Source: a virus. From it: 33,397 bases of DNA. The position numbers and the translations under genes are program-made. Shown piece after piece: positions 6,617-12,738 of this stretch. The DNA lies in IMG/VR virus record IMGVR_UViG_3300050821_005361, positions 1-33,397 of that record; one strand, given 5' to 3'. The notes under the pieces are model-generated. The model was not told where the DNA came from. It did no database searches and saw nothing but the letters and a program-made list of their open reading frames with translations. Each line of letters opens with the position of its first letter. Position 1 is the stretch's first letter.

Positions 6617-6692
6617 CAGCCTTTGGTCTATTAGGAAAAGGCGCAGGCCTCCGAAGCCTGAGAGTCGGGTTCGAACCCCGAGAGGCTGACTA
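6617..6692 (+). tRNA. tRNA-Arg(CCG)
   Basis: Acceptor CAGCCTT/GAGGCTG, A73. Stem-loop CAGGC-CTCCGAA-GCCTG gives CCG. The gene ends CTA instead of CCA, so CCA must be repaired by the host enzyme. Confidence 0.88.
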
Positions 6693-6700
6693 TAGTTTTT

Positions 6701-6776
6701 CTGCCTTTGGTCCAACAGAATCGGGCGCAACTCTCCTAAAGTTGAGATTCCGGTTTGAGTCCGGAGAGGCAGACCA
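6701..6776 (+). tRNA. tRNA-Arg(CCT)
   Basis: Acceptor CTGCCTT/GAGGCAG, A73, CCA. Stem-loop CAACT-CTCCTAA-AGTTG gives CCT for AGG. Its acceptor closely matches the preceding Arg tRNA. Confidence 0.9.
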
Positions 6777-6777
6777 A

Positions 6778-6855
6778 GGGGATGAAGACGAAGCGGTCGA
6801 GTCGCCGGCCCGTCACGCCGGAAATCAGCGGGTTCGAGTCCCGTCATCCTCGCCA
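6778..6855 (+). tRNA. tRNA-Asp(GTC)
   Basis: Acceptor GGGGATG/CATCCTC, G73, CCA. Stem-loop CCGGC-CCGTCAC-GCCGG gives GTC. G73 is an Asp identity base. Confidence 0.92.
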
Positions 6856-6862
6856 AGTTTAT

Positions 6863-6939
6863 GTCCACATACGCAAGAGGCTTAAGCGGCCTGACCCTCA
6901 ATCAGGAGATACGCCGGTTCGAATCCGGCTGTGGACGCC
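6863..6939 (+). tRNA. tRNA-Glu(CTC)
   Basis: Acceptor GTCCACA/TGTGGAC, G73. Stem-loop CCTGA-CCCTCAA-TCAGG gives CTC. The gene ends in CC and abuts the next tRNA, whose first G takes the place of the terminal A. Confidence 0.9.
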
Positions 6940-7014
6940 GGGTCCAAAGCTTTTCAGGTGAAGCAGTCGGCTCTTAACCGACAGAACAGAGTTCGATTCT
7001 CTGTGGACCCACCA
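6940..7014 (+). tRNA. tRNA-Lys(CTT)
   Basis: Acceptor GGGTCCA/TGGACCC, A73, CCA. Stem-loop GTCGG-CTCTTAA-CCGAC gives CTT. Confidence 0.92.
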
Positions 7015-7022
7015 AGATTTAT

Positions 7023-7096
7023 TCCCGGCTAGCTCAAGGGAAGAGCGTTCGGCTGTTAACCGAATGATCGGGGTTCGATTCCCTGGCTGGGAGCCA
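7023..7096 (+). tRNA. tRNA-Asn(GTT)
   Basis: Acceptor TCCCGGC/GCTGGGA, G73, CCA. Stem-loop TTCGG-CTGTTAA-CCGAA gives GTT. Confidence 0.92.
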
Positions 7097-7101
7097 AGTT
7101 T

Positions 7102-7194
7102 GGTCGTGAGATGTATGGTGCATGGCGCGTCTTATAAACGCGATAATCCCTAGATCGGGGTACTGGCTGAGTTCGAATCTCAGCACGACCACCA
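7102..7194 (+). tRNA. tRNA with TAT anticodon and a long variable arm (Ile by anticodon)
   Basis: Acceptor GGTCGTG/CACGACC, A73, CCA. Stem-loop CGCGT-CTTATAA-ACGCG gives TAT, which reads AUA. The variable region is about 24 bases and forms its own stem (ATCCC/GGGGT), the class II form of Ser, Leu and Tyr tRNAs and not of Ile. The D-arm is very small (ATG/CAT). The amino acid is therefore uncertain. Confidence 0.8.
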
Positions 7195-7200
7195 AGTTTT

Positions 7201-7274
7201 AGCCCGTTAGTTCAATGGTAGAACCGATGGCTTACATCCATCTGACGAGGTTTCGATTACTTCACGGGCTACCA
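7201..7274 (+). tRNA. tRNA-Val(TAC)
   Basis: Acceptor AGCCCGT/ACGGGCT, A73, CCA. Stem-loop GATGG-CTTACAT-CCATC gives TAC. Confidence 0.92.
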
Positions 7275-7281
7275 AAGTTAT

Positions 7282-7357
7282 GGGATCTAGGGCGAGATGG
7301 CGCGCCACCTGACTTTTAATCAGACAAAGCGGAGTTCGAATCTCCGAGGTCCCACCA
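7282..7357 (+). tRNA. tRNA-Lys(TTT)
   Basis: Acceptor GGGATCT/AGGTCCC, A73, CCA. The loop CTTTTAA gives TTT. Its CCA ends 4 bases before the ATG of the next HNH gene. Confidence 0.92.
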
Positions 7358-7361
7358 CTTT

Positions 7362-7883
7362 ATGCCACTGAACGTGCCCGTCCTGAACAGGCTAGTCTTG
7401 CAACTGAATGCGGCGTATGAACCGGTCGCGATTATCTCCGCGAAGCGGGCGCTGACACTCGTGTTCGGCGGGAAGGCCGTCGTGGAAGAAGTGTCGGCGC
7501 ACGTCGTTAGGACTTCGAAGATAACGATTCCGCTTCCGAATGTGATCCGGCTAATCCGGTACCGGCGTGTGCCACGGATAAACCGAAGCGTCTCTCGAAA
7601 AGGCATTATCCTGAGGGACCTGAGCACCTGTCAGTACTGCGGCCAGAAGTTCCCGGTTGGCGAATTAACGATGGATCATGTGATTCCGCGATCGCGCGGC
7701 GGCGGATCGACATGGGAGAATCTGGTCGCGGCTTGCTTTGAGTGCAACAATCGCAAGTCGCAACGCACACCGGCCGAAGCTGGGATGCCGCTGTTGAAGC
7801 AGCCAAGCAGGATTGGAATTCACGCGAAGCATAGGCTTATGGCCGGAGATTCTGTGGTATGGGACAAGTATCTCTTCGTGTAG
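7362..7883 (+). CDS. HNH endonuclease (McrA-like, 173 aa)
   Basis: The N-terminal half (LNAAYEPVAIISAKRALTLVF, then VIRLIRYRRVP) matches the common bacterial and phage HNH protein of about 170-180 residues. The nuclease core is CQYCGQKFPVGELTMDHVIPRSRGG...NLVAACFECNNRKS near residues 88-128, with two zinc Cys pairs, the DHV catalytic His and the terminal N. The ATG is 4 bases after the CCA of tRNA-Lys, with no ribosome binding site. The stop is 1 base before the next tRNA, so the gene fits exactly between two tRNAs. It differs in N-terminus from the two shorter HNH genes of the array, so it is a separate acquisition. Confidence 0.9.
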   Translation: MPLNVPVLNRLVLQLNAAYEPVAIISAKRALTLVFGGKAVVEEVSAHVVRTSKITIPLPNVIRLIRYRRVPRINRSVSRKGIILRDLSTCQYCGQKFPVGELTMDHVIPRSRGGGSTWENLVAACFECNNRKSQRTPAEAGMPLLKQPSRIGIHAKHRLMAGDSVVWDKYLFV

Positions 7884-7884
7884 T

Positions 7885-7960
7885 GGGCGCGTCGTCTAAG
7901 AGGATAAGGCCTCGGTCTTCTAAATCGAGAATGGCAGTTCGAGTCTGCCCGCGCCTACCA
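7885..7960 (+). tRNA. tRNA-Arg(TCT)
   Basis: Acceptor GGGCGCG/CGCGCCT (first pair G-U), A73, CCA. Stem-loop TCGGT-CTTCTAA-ATCGA gives TCT. The dispersed palindrome starts on the base after CCA. Confidence 0.92.
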
Positions 7961-7978
7961 ACGTCTGGATCAAGATGT
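7961..7978. repeat. dispersed palindrome copy 4
   Basis: ACGTCTGGATCAAGATGT, directly abutting the CCA of tRNA-Arg(TCT) and 8 bases before tRNA-Trp. Confidence 0.85.
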
Positions 7979-7986
7979 AAAAATGC

Positions 7987-8060
7987 AGGAGCGTTGCCGA
8001 TGGTGAGGCTAGCGGCCTCCAAAACCGCGATTCGGGGTTCGAATCCTCGCGCTCCTGCCA
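7987..8060 (+). tRNA. tRNA-Trp(CCA)
   Basis: Acceptor AGGAGCG/CGCTCCT, G73, CCA. The loop read as CTCCAAA gives CCA with T33 in place; the alternative framing (TCC, Gly) would lack T33. The base pair closing the loop is a C-A mismatch. Confidence 0.85.
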
Positions 8061-8067
8061 AAAAGTT

Positions 8068-8274
8068 ATGCAACCGAAGCTGATCACAGATCGCGTAACA
8101 GTTGAACCGTGCAATATCGGCATGGGATACTTCTACCGTGGTGAATGCTTTGCTTATGTGTGGGCGTGCAAGGCGTTTTCCAGCCAGTGGTGGAAGAACC
8201 TTCTGGTCCATGCCGGAAGGTCAACGCAGGATCTGTTGAAAGCTGGGGCTATTGCGAGAAAGGTAAAACGATGA
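8068..8274 (+). CDS. small protein of unknown function between tRNAs (68 aa)
   Basis: The ORF fills the space between tRNA-Trp (ends 8060) and tRNA-Gln (starts 8281). Its ATG is 7 bases after the CCA, with no ribosome binding site. The protein is rich in aromatic residues (GYFYRGECFAYVWACKAF, WWKN) and ends in a basic helix (LLKAGAIARKVKR). No family is recognised. Its close fit to the tRNA borders and the matching placement of the two flanking HNH genes support it as real. Confidence 0.5.
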   Translation: MQPKLITDRVTVEPCNIGMGYFYRGECFAYVWACKAFSSQWWKNLLVHAGRSTQDLLKAGAIARKVKR

Positions 8275-8280
8275 TTATAT

Positions 8281-8356
8281 TCCCTTGTCGTTCAATTTGG
8301 CAGGACGCCTCACTCTGGATGAGGAGATCGGAGTTCAAGCCTTCGCGAGGGAGCCA
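8281..8356 (+). tRNA. tRNA-Gln(CTG)
   Basis: Acceptor TCCCTTG/CGAGGGA, G73, CCA. Stem-loop CCTCA-CTCTGGA-TGAGG gives CTG. Confidence 0.9.
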
Positions 8357-8364
8357 ATTTCATT

Positions 8365-8823
8365 ATGCCGTATCGAGATAAAGATCGACAACTCGCAGCC
8401 CAACGCGAATGGATGGCCAAACGTAGAGCCGAATGGTTTGCAGCGAACGGACCATGTCGGGACTGCGGAAGTACTGATGACCTAGAGATTCATCATCGTA
8501 ATCAGGCCGATAAGATCTCCAACCGCGTTTGGTCCTGGACGGCAAGCAAACGTATTGTAGAGCTTTCCAAGTGTGATGTTCTCTGTTCGCCTTGCCACAA
8601 GAAGGAGACTGCCCGCCAATATCGGGAGAAACGGCCCGAGCACGGAGCAACTGAATACAGAAACGGTTGCCGATGTGATATATGCATACGGGAAGCCGTT
8701 GAACGAGTTCGCCAATGGAGACAACGCACTAAGGGCCAACAATCGTCCACAGCGCCAAGAATAATCCCCTACTCCGGGGTCCGTCAACTGGCAGGCGAGC
8801 GGCCTTTGAAGTCGCGAATCTAG
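8365..8823 (+). CDS. HNH endonuclease overlapping a tRNA gene (152 aa)
   Basis: The nuclease core is CRDCGSTDDLEIHHRN...SKCDVLCSPCHKKETAR (about residues 31-84), with HH catalytic residues and two Cys pairs. A second Cys-pair region, NGCRCDICIREAVERVRQW, follows. It resembles the antisense HNH gene at 5216-5740 in order and spacing, including the shared RVWSWTASKR/IWTWALTKR block, so the two are probably paralogues. The ATG is 8 bases after the CCA of tRNA-Gln(CTG), with no ribosome binding site. The last 51 bases run in sense through tRNA-Gln(TTG), so the C-terminal tail is encoded by the tRNA. Confidence 0.88.
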   Translation: MPYRDKDRQLAAQREWMAKRRAEWFAANGPCRDCGSTDDLEIHHRNQADKISNRVWSWTASKRIVELSKCDVLCSPCHKKETARQYREKRPEHGATEYRNGCRCDICIREAVERVRQWRQRTKGQQSSTAPRIIPYSGVRQLAGERPLKSRI

Positions 8824-8847
8824 GTTCAAATCCTAGCCCCGGAGCCA
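8773..8847 (+). tRNA. tRNA-Gln(TTG)
   Basis: Acceptor TCCGGGG/CCCCGGA, G73, CCA. Stem-loop GCGGC-CTTTGAA-GTCGC gives TTG. Its 5' half is also the 3' end of the HNH gene. Confidence 0.92.
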
Positions 8848-8848
8848 T

Positions 8849-8923
8849 GGACTGTTAGCTGAGATGGTGTAGCGTCTGGTTGAAGCCCAGAAGACGCGGA
8901 TTCGAGCGCCGCACAGTCCACCA
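8849..8923 (+). tRNA. tRNA-Phe(GAA)
   Basis: Acceptor GGACTGT/ACAGTCC, A73, CCA. Stem-loop TCTGG-TTGAAGC-CCAGA gives GAA. The T-stem has one mismatch next to the loop. Confidence 0.88.
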
Positions 8924-8930
8924 ATTTTGT

Positions 8931-9004
8931 GAGGGCGTCTTCTAACGGTAGGAAGAGAGATTTTCAATCTTTTAATGCGAGTTCAATTCTCGCCGCCCTT
9001 ACCA
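8931..9004 (+). tRNA. tRNA-Glu(TTC)
   Basis: Acceptor GAGGGCG/CGCCCTT, A73, CCA. Stem-loop AGAGA-TTTTCAA-TCTTT gives TTC. It is the last tRNA; the dispersed palindrome starts on the next base. Confidence 0.9.
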
Positions 9005-9022
9005 ACATCTTGATCCAGACGT
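9005..9022. repeat. dispersed palindrome copy 5
   Basis: ACATCTTGATCCAGACGT, abutting the CCA of the last tRNA and 10 bases upstream of a -35 box. Confidence 0.85.
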
Positions 9023-9032
9023 AAACTTGCGC

Positions 9033-9061
9033 TTGACACACGGCTACTTTGTGCGTACACT
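9033..9061 (+). promoter_or_regulatory. strong sigma70-like promoter
   Basis: TTGACA (9033-9038), a 17-base spacer and TACACT (9056-9061). It would drive the gene at 9148 with an 80-base leader. ATG at 9067 in that leader opens a 16-codon ORF ending at 9117, which could be a leader peptide. Confidence 0.8.
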
Positions 9062-9147
9062 TATTAATGTCACTTTGGGGCGAAAAGGGAAACCTGAGTA
9101 GCTCCACCACTATTTAAAGCTAAACCGCACAAGAGAGGATTACCGCT

Positions 9148-9912
9148 ATGTCCAAATTGCACGAATTGCTTGCCGTTGACAGCAATATGAAGAAACAGGC
9201 CGAATCTACCAGAGCCGACCTGATGAACACGTTTGACAAAAAGAAGAACCACTTCACCGAGCGCATCGTTACATTCGAGCCTATCGGCGACGGCGCACCG
9301 CCTCCGTCTACCGAAGAGCAGCTCGATTTGCAAACCACAGTTGCAAAGGAACTGGCCTGGATTAGCGACCATCTGGCTCGATCCATTGACGTGTCTTATC
9401 AGGTGGCTGAAGCCAACACGTCTGCGCGGGCCGATGTCGTCCTGGAAACCGGTGAGATTCTCCTGAAGTCGATGCCGGCAACTTCTCTGCTGGAACTGGA
9501 GAAGCGCGCCGCCGAAGTCCGCGAGTTCGTTGGCGCTATTCCGACGCTAGATCCGGCCAAGGGATTCCAGCCGGATGCCTCTCGTGGCGCTAACATCTAC
9601 GTGGCGCGCGATTCCGTTCGCGTACGTACCGCTAAGATCCAGGAACCATTGACGCTGGCACCGGCAACCGATAAGCATCCGGCACAGGTCCAGCTTGTTT
9701 CGAAAGATGTTCCGACTGGCAACGTCAAGACCCGCGAGTGGTCTGGAATGCTGACGACGGCGCAAAAGGGCGACATGATAGACCGCGTAGAGGCGCTGGC
9801 AAGGGCTATCAAGAAAGCGCGGGCGCGGGCTAACGAAGCCGAGATTGATCCGGCTTCCTACAAGATTGGGAAGACGCTGTTGAGCTACGTGTTCGACGCA
9901 AAACTTCCCTGA
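9148..9912 (+). CDS. DUF7873-like protein of unknown function
   Basis: This 254-residue protein resembles a family found mainly in Actinobacteria and their phages (DUF7873, recalled from memory). The shared pattern is an MSKLHELLAVD-type start, SARADVV in the middle, LLELEKRAAEVREFV, then DKHPAQVQ...KDVPTG...WSGML and a C-terminal RVEALARAIKKARARANEAE helix before a short YVF tail. No catalytic residues are known. It has a purine-rich ribosome binding site (AGAGAGG, about 13 bases before ATG), unlike the leaderless genes nearby. It follows the tRNA array under its own strong promoter, so it is probably highly expressed. Confidence 0.65.
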   Translation: MSKLHELLAVDSNMKKQAESTRADLMNTFDKKKNHFTERIVTFEPIGDGAPPPSTEEQLDLQTTVAKELAWISDHLARSIDVSYQVAEANTSARADVVLETGEILLKSMPATSLLELEKRAAEVREFVGAIPTLDPAKGFQPDASRGANIYVARDSVRVRTAKIQEPLTLAPATDKHPAQVQLVSKDVPTGNVKTREWSGMLTTAQKGDMIDRVEALARAIKKARARANEAEIDPASYKIGKTLLSYVFDAKLP

Positions 9913-10236
9913 CGACTCGGGTAGGCCGGCGCAAGCCGGTCGATCCAGGCTTACGGCTGATGCTAAAGCTGATTAACATGCTCAGGCTTTCACCCGATAG
10001 GCTCACACGCGGCGAAGGACGTTTACAGTGCATGGTTACCACAAATAGGAGTTGCCTGTTCGATGCAGGTCGGCCCCCCATAATAAATCTGGGGCCGTGG
10101 GCAAACGGTAAGCCGCCTAGATTAAGCTCACTAACCGTGGGACTGGTAAATGCCGCAGTAAAGCCGCAACAATGGTCTCGAAAACCATACTAGGGGGCGT
10201 TCTCAGGAACGAGGGCGCTCCCGCTTAAACTACCAC
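9913..10236 (+). ncRNA. structured, tRNA-like non-coding region (possible permuted tRNA/tmRNA-type RNA)
   Basis: No convincing ORF fills this 324-base gap. It opens with a CCGGC-GCAA-GCCGG hairpin (9926-9939). A T-arm GCCTG-TTCGATG-CAGGT (10054-10070) is followed by CGGCCCC (10071-10077) and CCA, but no anticodon arm precedes it. Thirteen bases later GGGGCCG (10091-10097) complements that strand perfectly and is followed by a D-arm-like GGC-AAACGGTAA-GCC (10100-10114). So the 3' half of a tRNA-like fold lies upstream of its 5' half, as in circularly permuted tmRNA genes. GGTAA/ATGC (10145-10153) can pair with GCAT/TTACC (10030-10040). CCTAG (10116) can pair with CTAGG (10190), and hairpins sit at 10172-10188 and 10198-10211. 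The conserved tmRNA D-loop and an AA-ending tag are not seen, and a discriminator base is missing, so the identity is open. Confidence 0.4.
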
Positions 10237-10265
10237 TTGAACTTTTGTTTTCTATCGTGTAGAAT
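10237..10265 (+). promoter_or_regulatory. promoter for a leaderless gene
   Basis: TTGAAC (10237-10242), a 17-base spacer and TAGAAT (10260-10265). The ATG is at 10275, 9 bases after the -10 box, and no ribosome binding site is seen. Confidence 0.7.
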
Positions 10266-10274
10266 TACGACACG

Positions 10275-10868
10275 ATGCAAAAAGATCCACCACGCGACGT
10301 TCTAGTTTCCATAACGGTCCCCCTGAATGCTCAGGAATACGAATACCTGAAGCGCTCTGCCACGGATCGCCCACCCGCTGACAAGCTGGCTTCGTTCACT
10401 AAATGGTTTTTCTCCAGGCAAGTGCGTGGCGGCTTGATGATCGAGCCCGAAGACGTGGACTATCTGGCCGGCCTGAACAAGAACCAGCGGTTCCAGGGTT
10501 CCAAAGATGTTGTCAAAGCCGTCGAGATCGCTCTGAAGCGCGAGCAAGGGCAGTACTCGTTGACTGTTGGCATCGATCCCACCGTTATAGGCCAGTTGAA
10601 AGAAACGGCCGAGTGGATGGGAACCGACACAGAACAGCTTCTGAACGCCGTCGTCAATCAGGTTCTCAGCAACGGCTGGTGCTACGAGTTCACGCCGGCA
10701 ATGGGCCGGTTGATTCCGATGGACGAAGCCCATGTGGAAATCGCCAAGCGAGTGACAGGCAAGTTCGATTTCAACGGCGCAGATATAGCTGCGGCGCTCG
10801 AACGGCTGGCGGTTCTCGAAGCGGCTCAACCAAAGGTCGCGGCGATCGACAAAGGAAAGGCGGCGTAA
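10275..10868 (+). CDS. unknown protein, 197 aa, leaderless start
   Basis: The family is not recognised. The N-terminal 40 residues (VLVSITVPLNAQEYEYLKRSA) and the middle (SLTVGIDPTVIGQLKETAEWMGTDTEQLLNAVVNQVL) each look like a strand followed by two helices, as in ribbon-helix-helix DNA-binding domains. The protein may therefore carry two such units. The C-terminus is Ala-rich and helical. It starts a run of five closely spaced or overlapping genes that leads to the portal. The start codon sits 9 bases after a -10 box, so the mRNA is probably leaderless. Confidence 0.65.
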   Translation: MQKDPPRDVLVSITVPLNAQEYEYLKRSATDRPPADKLASFTKWFFSRQVRGGLMIEPEDVDYLAGLNKNQRFQGSKDVVKAVEIALKREQGQYSLTVGIDPTVIGQLKETAEWMGTDTEQLLNAVVNQVLSNGWCYEFTPAMGRLIPMDEAHVEIAKRVTGKFDFNGADIAAALERLAVLEAAQPKVAAIDKGKAA

Positions 10869-10869
10869 C

Positions 10870-11268
10870 GTGCCGCTCTTCGACTACCAGTGCAAATCTT
10901 GTGGCGTTCGCTTCGAGGCCTATCTGCATCGCCGTGAGAATCCAGACCCAGCGTGCGAGTGCGGCGGGGAAACGCAGAGGATGATCAGCCGATTCGCCGC
11001 TATCTGGACGAAGAGCCTTTCGGATTATGGCGACAAGACCAAGGAAACTTGGAACGCCGATCAGAAGGCCGGCGGCCACTGGGTAGCCTGCAAGCGCAGC
11101 TTTGGAGGAACTCCCGAGAAGCCTATCCGCCGCTTCCTCCGAACGACTCAAGAGCAACGCGAATACTGCAAAGCCGAGGGGCTTTATGACCCATCAGAGT
11201 TAGGGGCGATGGAAATGTCGAAAGATGGTCAGACTTTTTCTAGTCGGTCTTTGCCGGGGTGCTGGTGA
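10870..11268 (+). CDS. zinc-ribbon protein (FmdB-like N-terminus)
   Basis: The GTG start is one base after the previous stop. Residues 1-40 read MPLFDYQCKSCGVRFEAY...CECGGETQRMIS, the pattern of FmdB-type regulatory zinc ribbons with two Cys pairs. The remaining 90 residues are basic and aromatic with no named motif; KPIRRFLRTTQEQREYCKAEGL could bind nucleic acid. The stop overlaps the next ATG (TGATG), so translation is probably coupled. The role in the phage is unknown. Confidence 0.7.
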   Translation: MPLFDYQCKSCGVRFEAYLHRRENPDPACECGGETQRMISRFAAIWTKSLSDYGDKTKETWNADQKAGGHWVACKRSFGGTPEKPIRRFLRTTQEQREYCKAEGLYDPSELGAMEMSKDGQTFSSRSLPGCW

Positions 11269-11483
11269 TGGCCTGCAACCAATCCATAGAACTGCCGCGA
11301 GAGATGTGGGTTTACATCTGGGAAAGGCTTGGGCCAGTGAACCGCTTTTCTGTGAGAGCCAGCGGCGATCCGCGCTTTGCCTTTTACCTGAAGAGTCCTG
11401 AGGGCAACGAGATCTATTTCGTAGACAAGGACGACGCCTACTTCAAGAAGCAGTTGGAAAGAGCAGAGGCGAAAGCGCTATGA
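11268..11483 (+). CDS. unknown small protein (71 aa)
   Basis: The start ATG shares a base with the previous stop, and the stop overlaps the next gene by 4 bases (ATGA), so it is translationally coupled on both sides. The sequence looks like a compact alpha/beta fold (MWVYIWERLG, FAFYLKSPEGNEIYFVDKDD) ending in a charged helix. No family is recognised. Confidence 0.65.
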   Translation: MACNQSIELPREMWVYIWERLGPVNRFSVRASGDPRFAFYLKSPEGNEIYFVDKDDAYFKKQLERAEAKAL

Positions 11484-12040
11484 GCCTACACTGCCAGAAA
11501 TGCCTCTGTGGCCGAACAGGCGATGTCCTAGGTGAGCCATGCAAGACCCCTGGATGCGGCGGTATCATCGAAGAAGAACCGGAGTTCAGCGCACTTGTCG
11601 ATGAATTACCCGAGCCGATGACGTGTGGCCGACGCGCAGAGTCGCTCGTGGCTCATACTTTTCCAGGACCAGATCACTGGCAGAAATTCAAGTCCAACGG
11701 CAATCGGGTTTGCAGCTATTGCGGCTCGCTCCATCCTGATGATTTTTTGGCACTCGTCAAAGCCAGCGCGAACGCACCGGAAGATGCTACCTATCGGTCG
11801 GTTGTGGACATCGAACCGAGCGACAAGAGCTACAAAATCTACGTCAGCCAGCCTGGAGTAAGGAATGCCATGGAAGGCGGCATAAAGTTTTATGTCCAGC
11901 ATCTACCCCGAGATCCGGACGGAAAGTTCGCTGTGACCGATGAGCAGAATGGGGAATATGCGACGGCTGTGCGTAAGACGCGGACGCGCTTTGACCGCTA
12001 CATGGGAATTTTAAGGAGCACGACAGCAAATGTTCAATAG
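11480..12040 (+). CDS. Cys-rich protein of unknown function (186 aa)
   Basis: Five or six Cys lie in the first 30 residues (HCQKCLCG...CKTPGCGG), followed by an acidic linker and a CSYCG knuckle near residue 79. Two metal-binding knuckles are therefore likely. The C-terminal half has GGIKFYVQHLPRD and a basic tail. Such small zinc proteins are frequent in this window. The ATG overlaps the previous stop, and its 3' end overlaps the next gene by 11 bases. Confidence 0.65.
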   Translation: MSLHCQKCLCGRTGDVLGEPCKTPGCGGIIEEEPEFSALVDELPEPMTCGRRAESLVAHTFPGPDHWQKFKSNGNRVCSYCGSLHPDDFLALVKASANAPEDATYRSVVDIEPSDKSYKIYVSQPGVRNAMEGGIKFYVQHLPRDPDGKFAVTDEQNGEYATAVRKTRTRFDRYMGILRSTTANVQ

Positions 12041-12725
12041 ACGCAAATTCGTAACTGGCCTTTTGGCTCTGCCTGGATTGGCATTCGCCAAGTTCGCTCC
12101 AAAGTTGCAACAGCGCGAGGGAATCGGCATCCCCAATCTTGGGTCCTGGAATGGCATGATTGATCGGATCATGGATCAGACCAAAGGCGGCGTCAAGATT
12201 CAGTTTGGGAACTGGCTCGTGATGTGGACTGGTTGGAAGGAACAGCTTCAGACAATCGACATCGCCGGACAGTGGGCTGCGTTTCCCATTGACAATCAGC
12301 TGCTCTTCAATAGTCGCTCTGTCGTCTACGTATCGACGCCTGGAAGCTTTGGGGTAATGAACCTTGGGGATCAAATCAACTTGTCATGGCATTGGCCTCA
12401 GCCAACATCCGAGATCTACCTCAGCGCGCCGACTCGCGCGGCCGGCCTCGAAGCTATGGAGCCCTACCGCCGAATCAGTCTTGAGTCACTCTTGCAGCTA
12501 CTCCACAATGTGGGTAGCAAAGAGGGCATAGGGCAGGCTACCGGCGATCAGGTCTTCAATGCCTGGAACTCGCTTTCTCCACGCTGCCAGTTCTGGCTCG
12601 CCCCTGAGCGTTACATGAAGGCAAACTTTTTCGACCCACGCTCTCTTCCAGATACACACGGCGAATTGGCGCTGCGTTTACATCGCGAGTTACTAGGCCC
12701 TGCCAACATCTTGATCAAGACGTAA
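12030..12725 (+). CDS. Tat-signal-like exported protein upstream of the portal
   Basis: The N-terminus NRRKFVTGLLALPGLAFA resembles a twin-arginine (Tat) signal: RR-K-F-V followed by a short hydrophobic stretch and an Ala-x-Ala type end near residue 20. The rest of the 231 residues is not recognised; it is rich in Trp and aromatic residues (GNWLVMWTGWKE, INLSWHWPQP). Export of a folded protein by the host Tat system is inferred from the signal alone. The last five residues, ILIKT, and the stop are encoded by a dispersed palindrome. An alternative is a membrane-anchored or structural protein that uses this stretch as an anchor. Confidence 0.65.
   Translation: MFNRRKFVTGLLALPGLAFAKFAPKLQQREGIGIPNLGSWNGMIDRIMDQTKGGVKIQFGNWLVMWTGWKEQLQTIDIAGQWAAFPIDNQLLFNSRSVVYVSTPGSFGVMNLGDQINLSWHWPQPTSEIYLSAPTRAAGLEAMEPYRRISLESLLQLLHNVGSKEGIGQATGDQVFNAWNSLSPRCQFWLAPERYMKANFFDPRSLPDTHGELALRLHRELLGPANILIKT
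12706..12723. repeat. dispersed palindrome copy 6
   Basis: ACATCTTGATCAAGACGT, identical to copy 1. It covers the last codons and the first base of the stop of the Tat-signal gene, 15 bases before the portal start. Confidence 0.85.
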
Positions 12726-12738
12726 CTCGGAGACTTTC

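Noticed and set aside
9913-10236. Standard one-piece tmRNA or group I intron in a tRNA
   Set aside because: No GGAUUCGAC-type D-loop, no tag ending in Ala-Ala and no group I core were seen; only the permuted tRNA-like reading was kept as an open idea.
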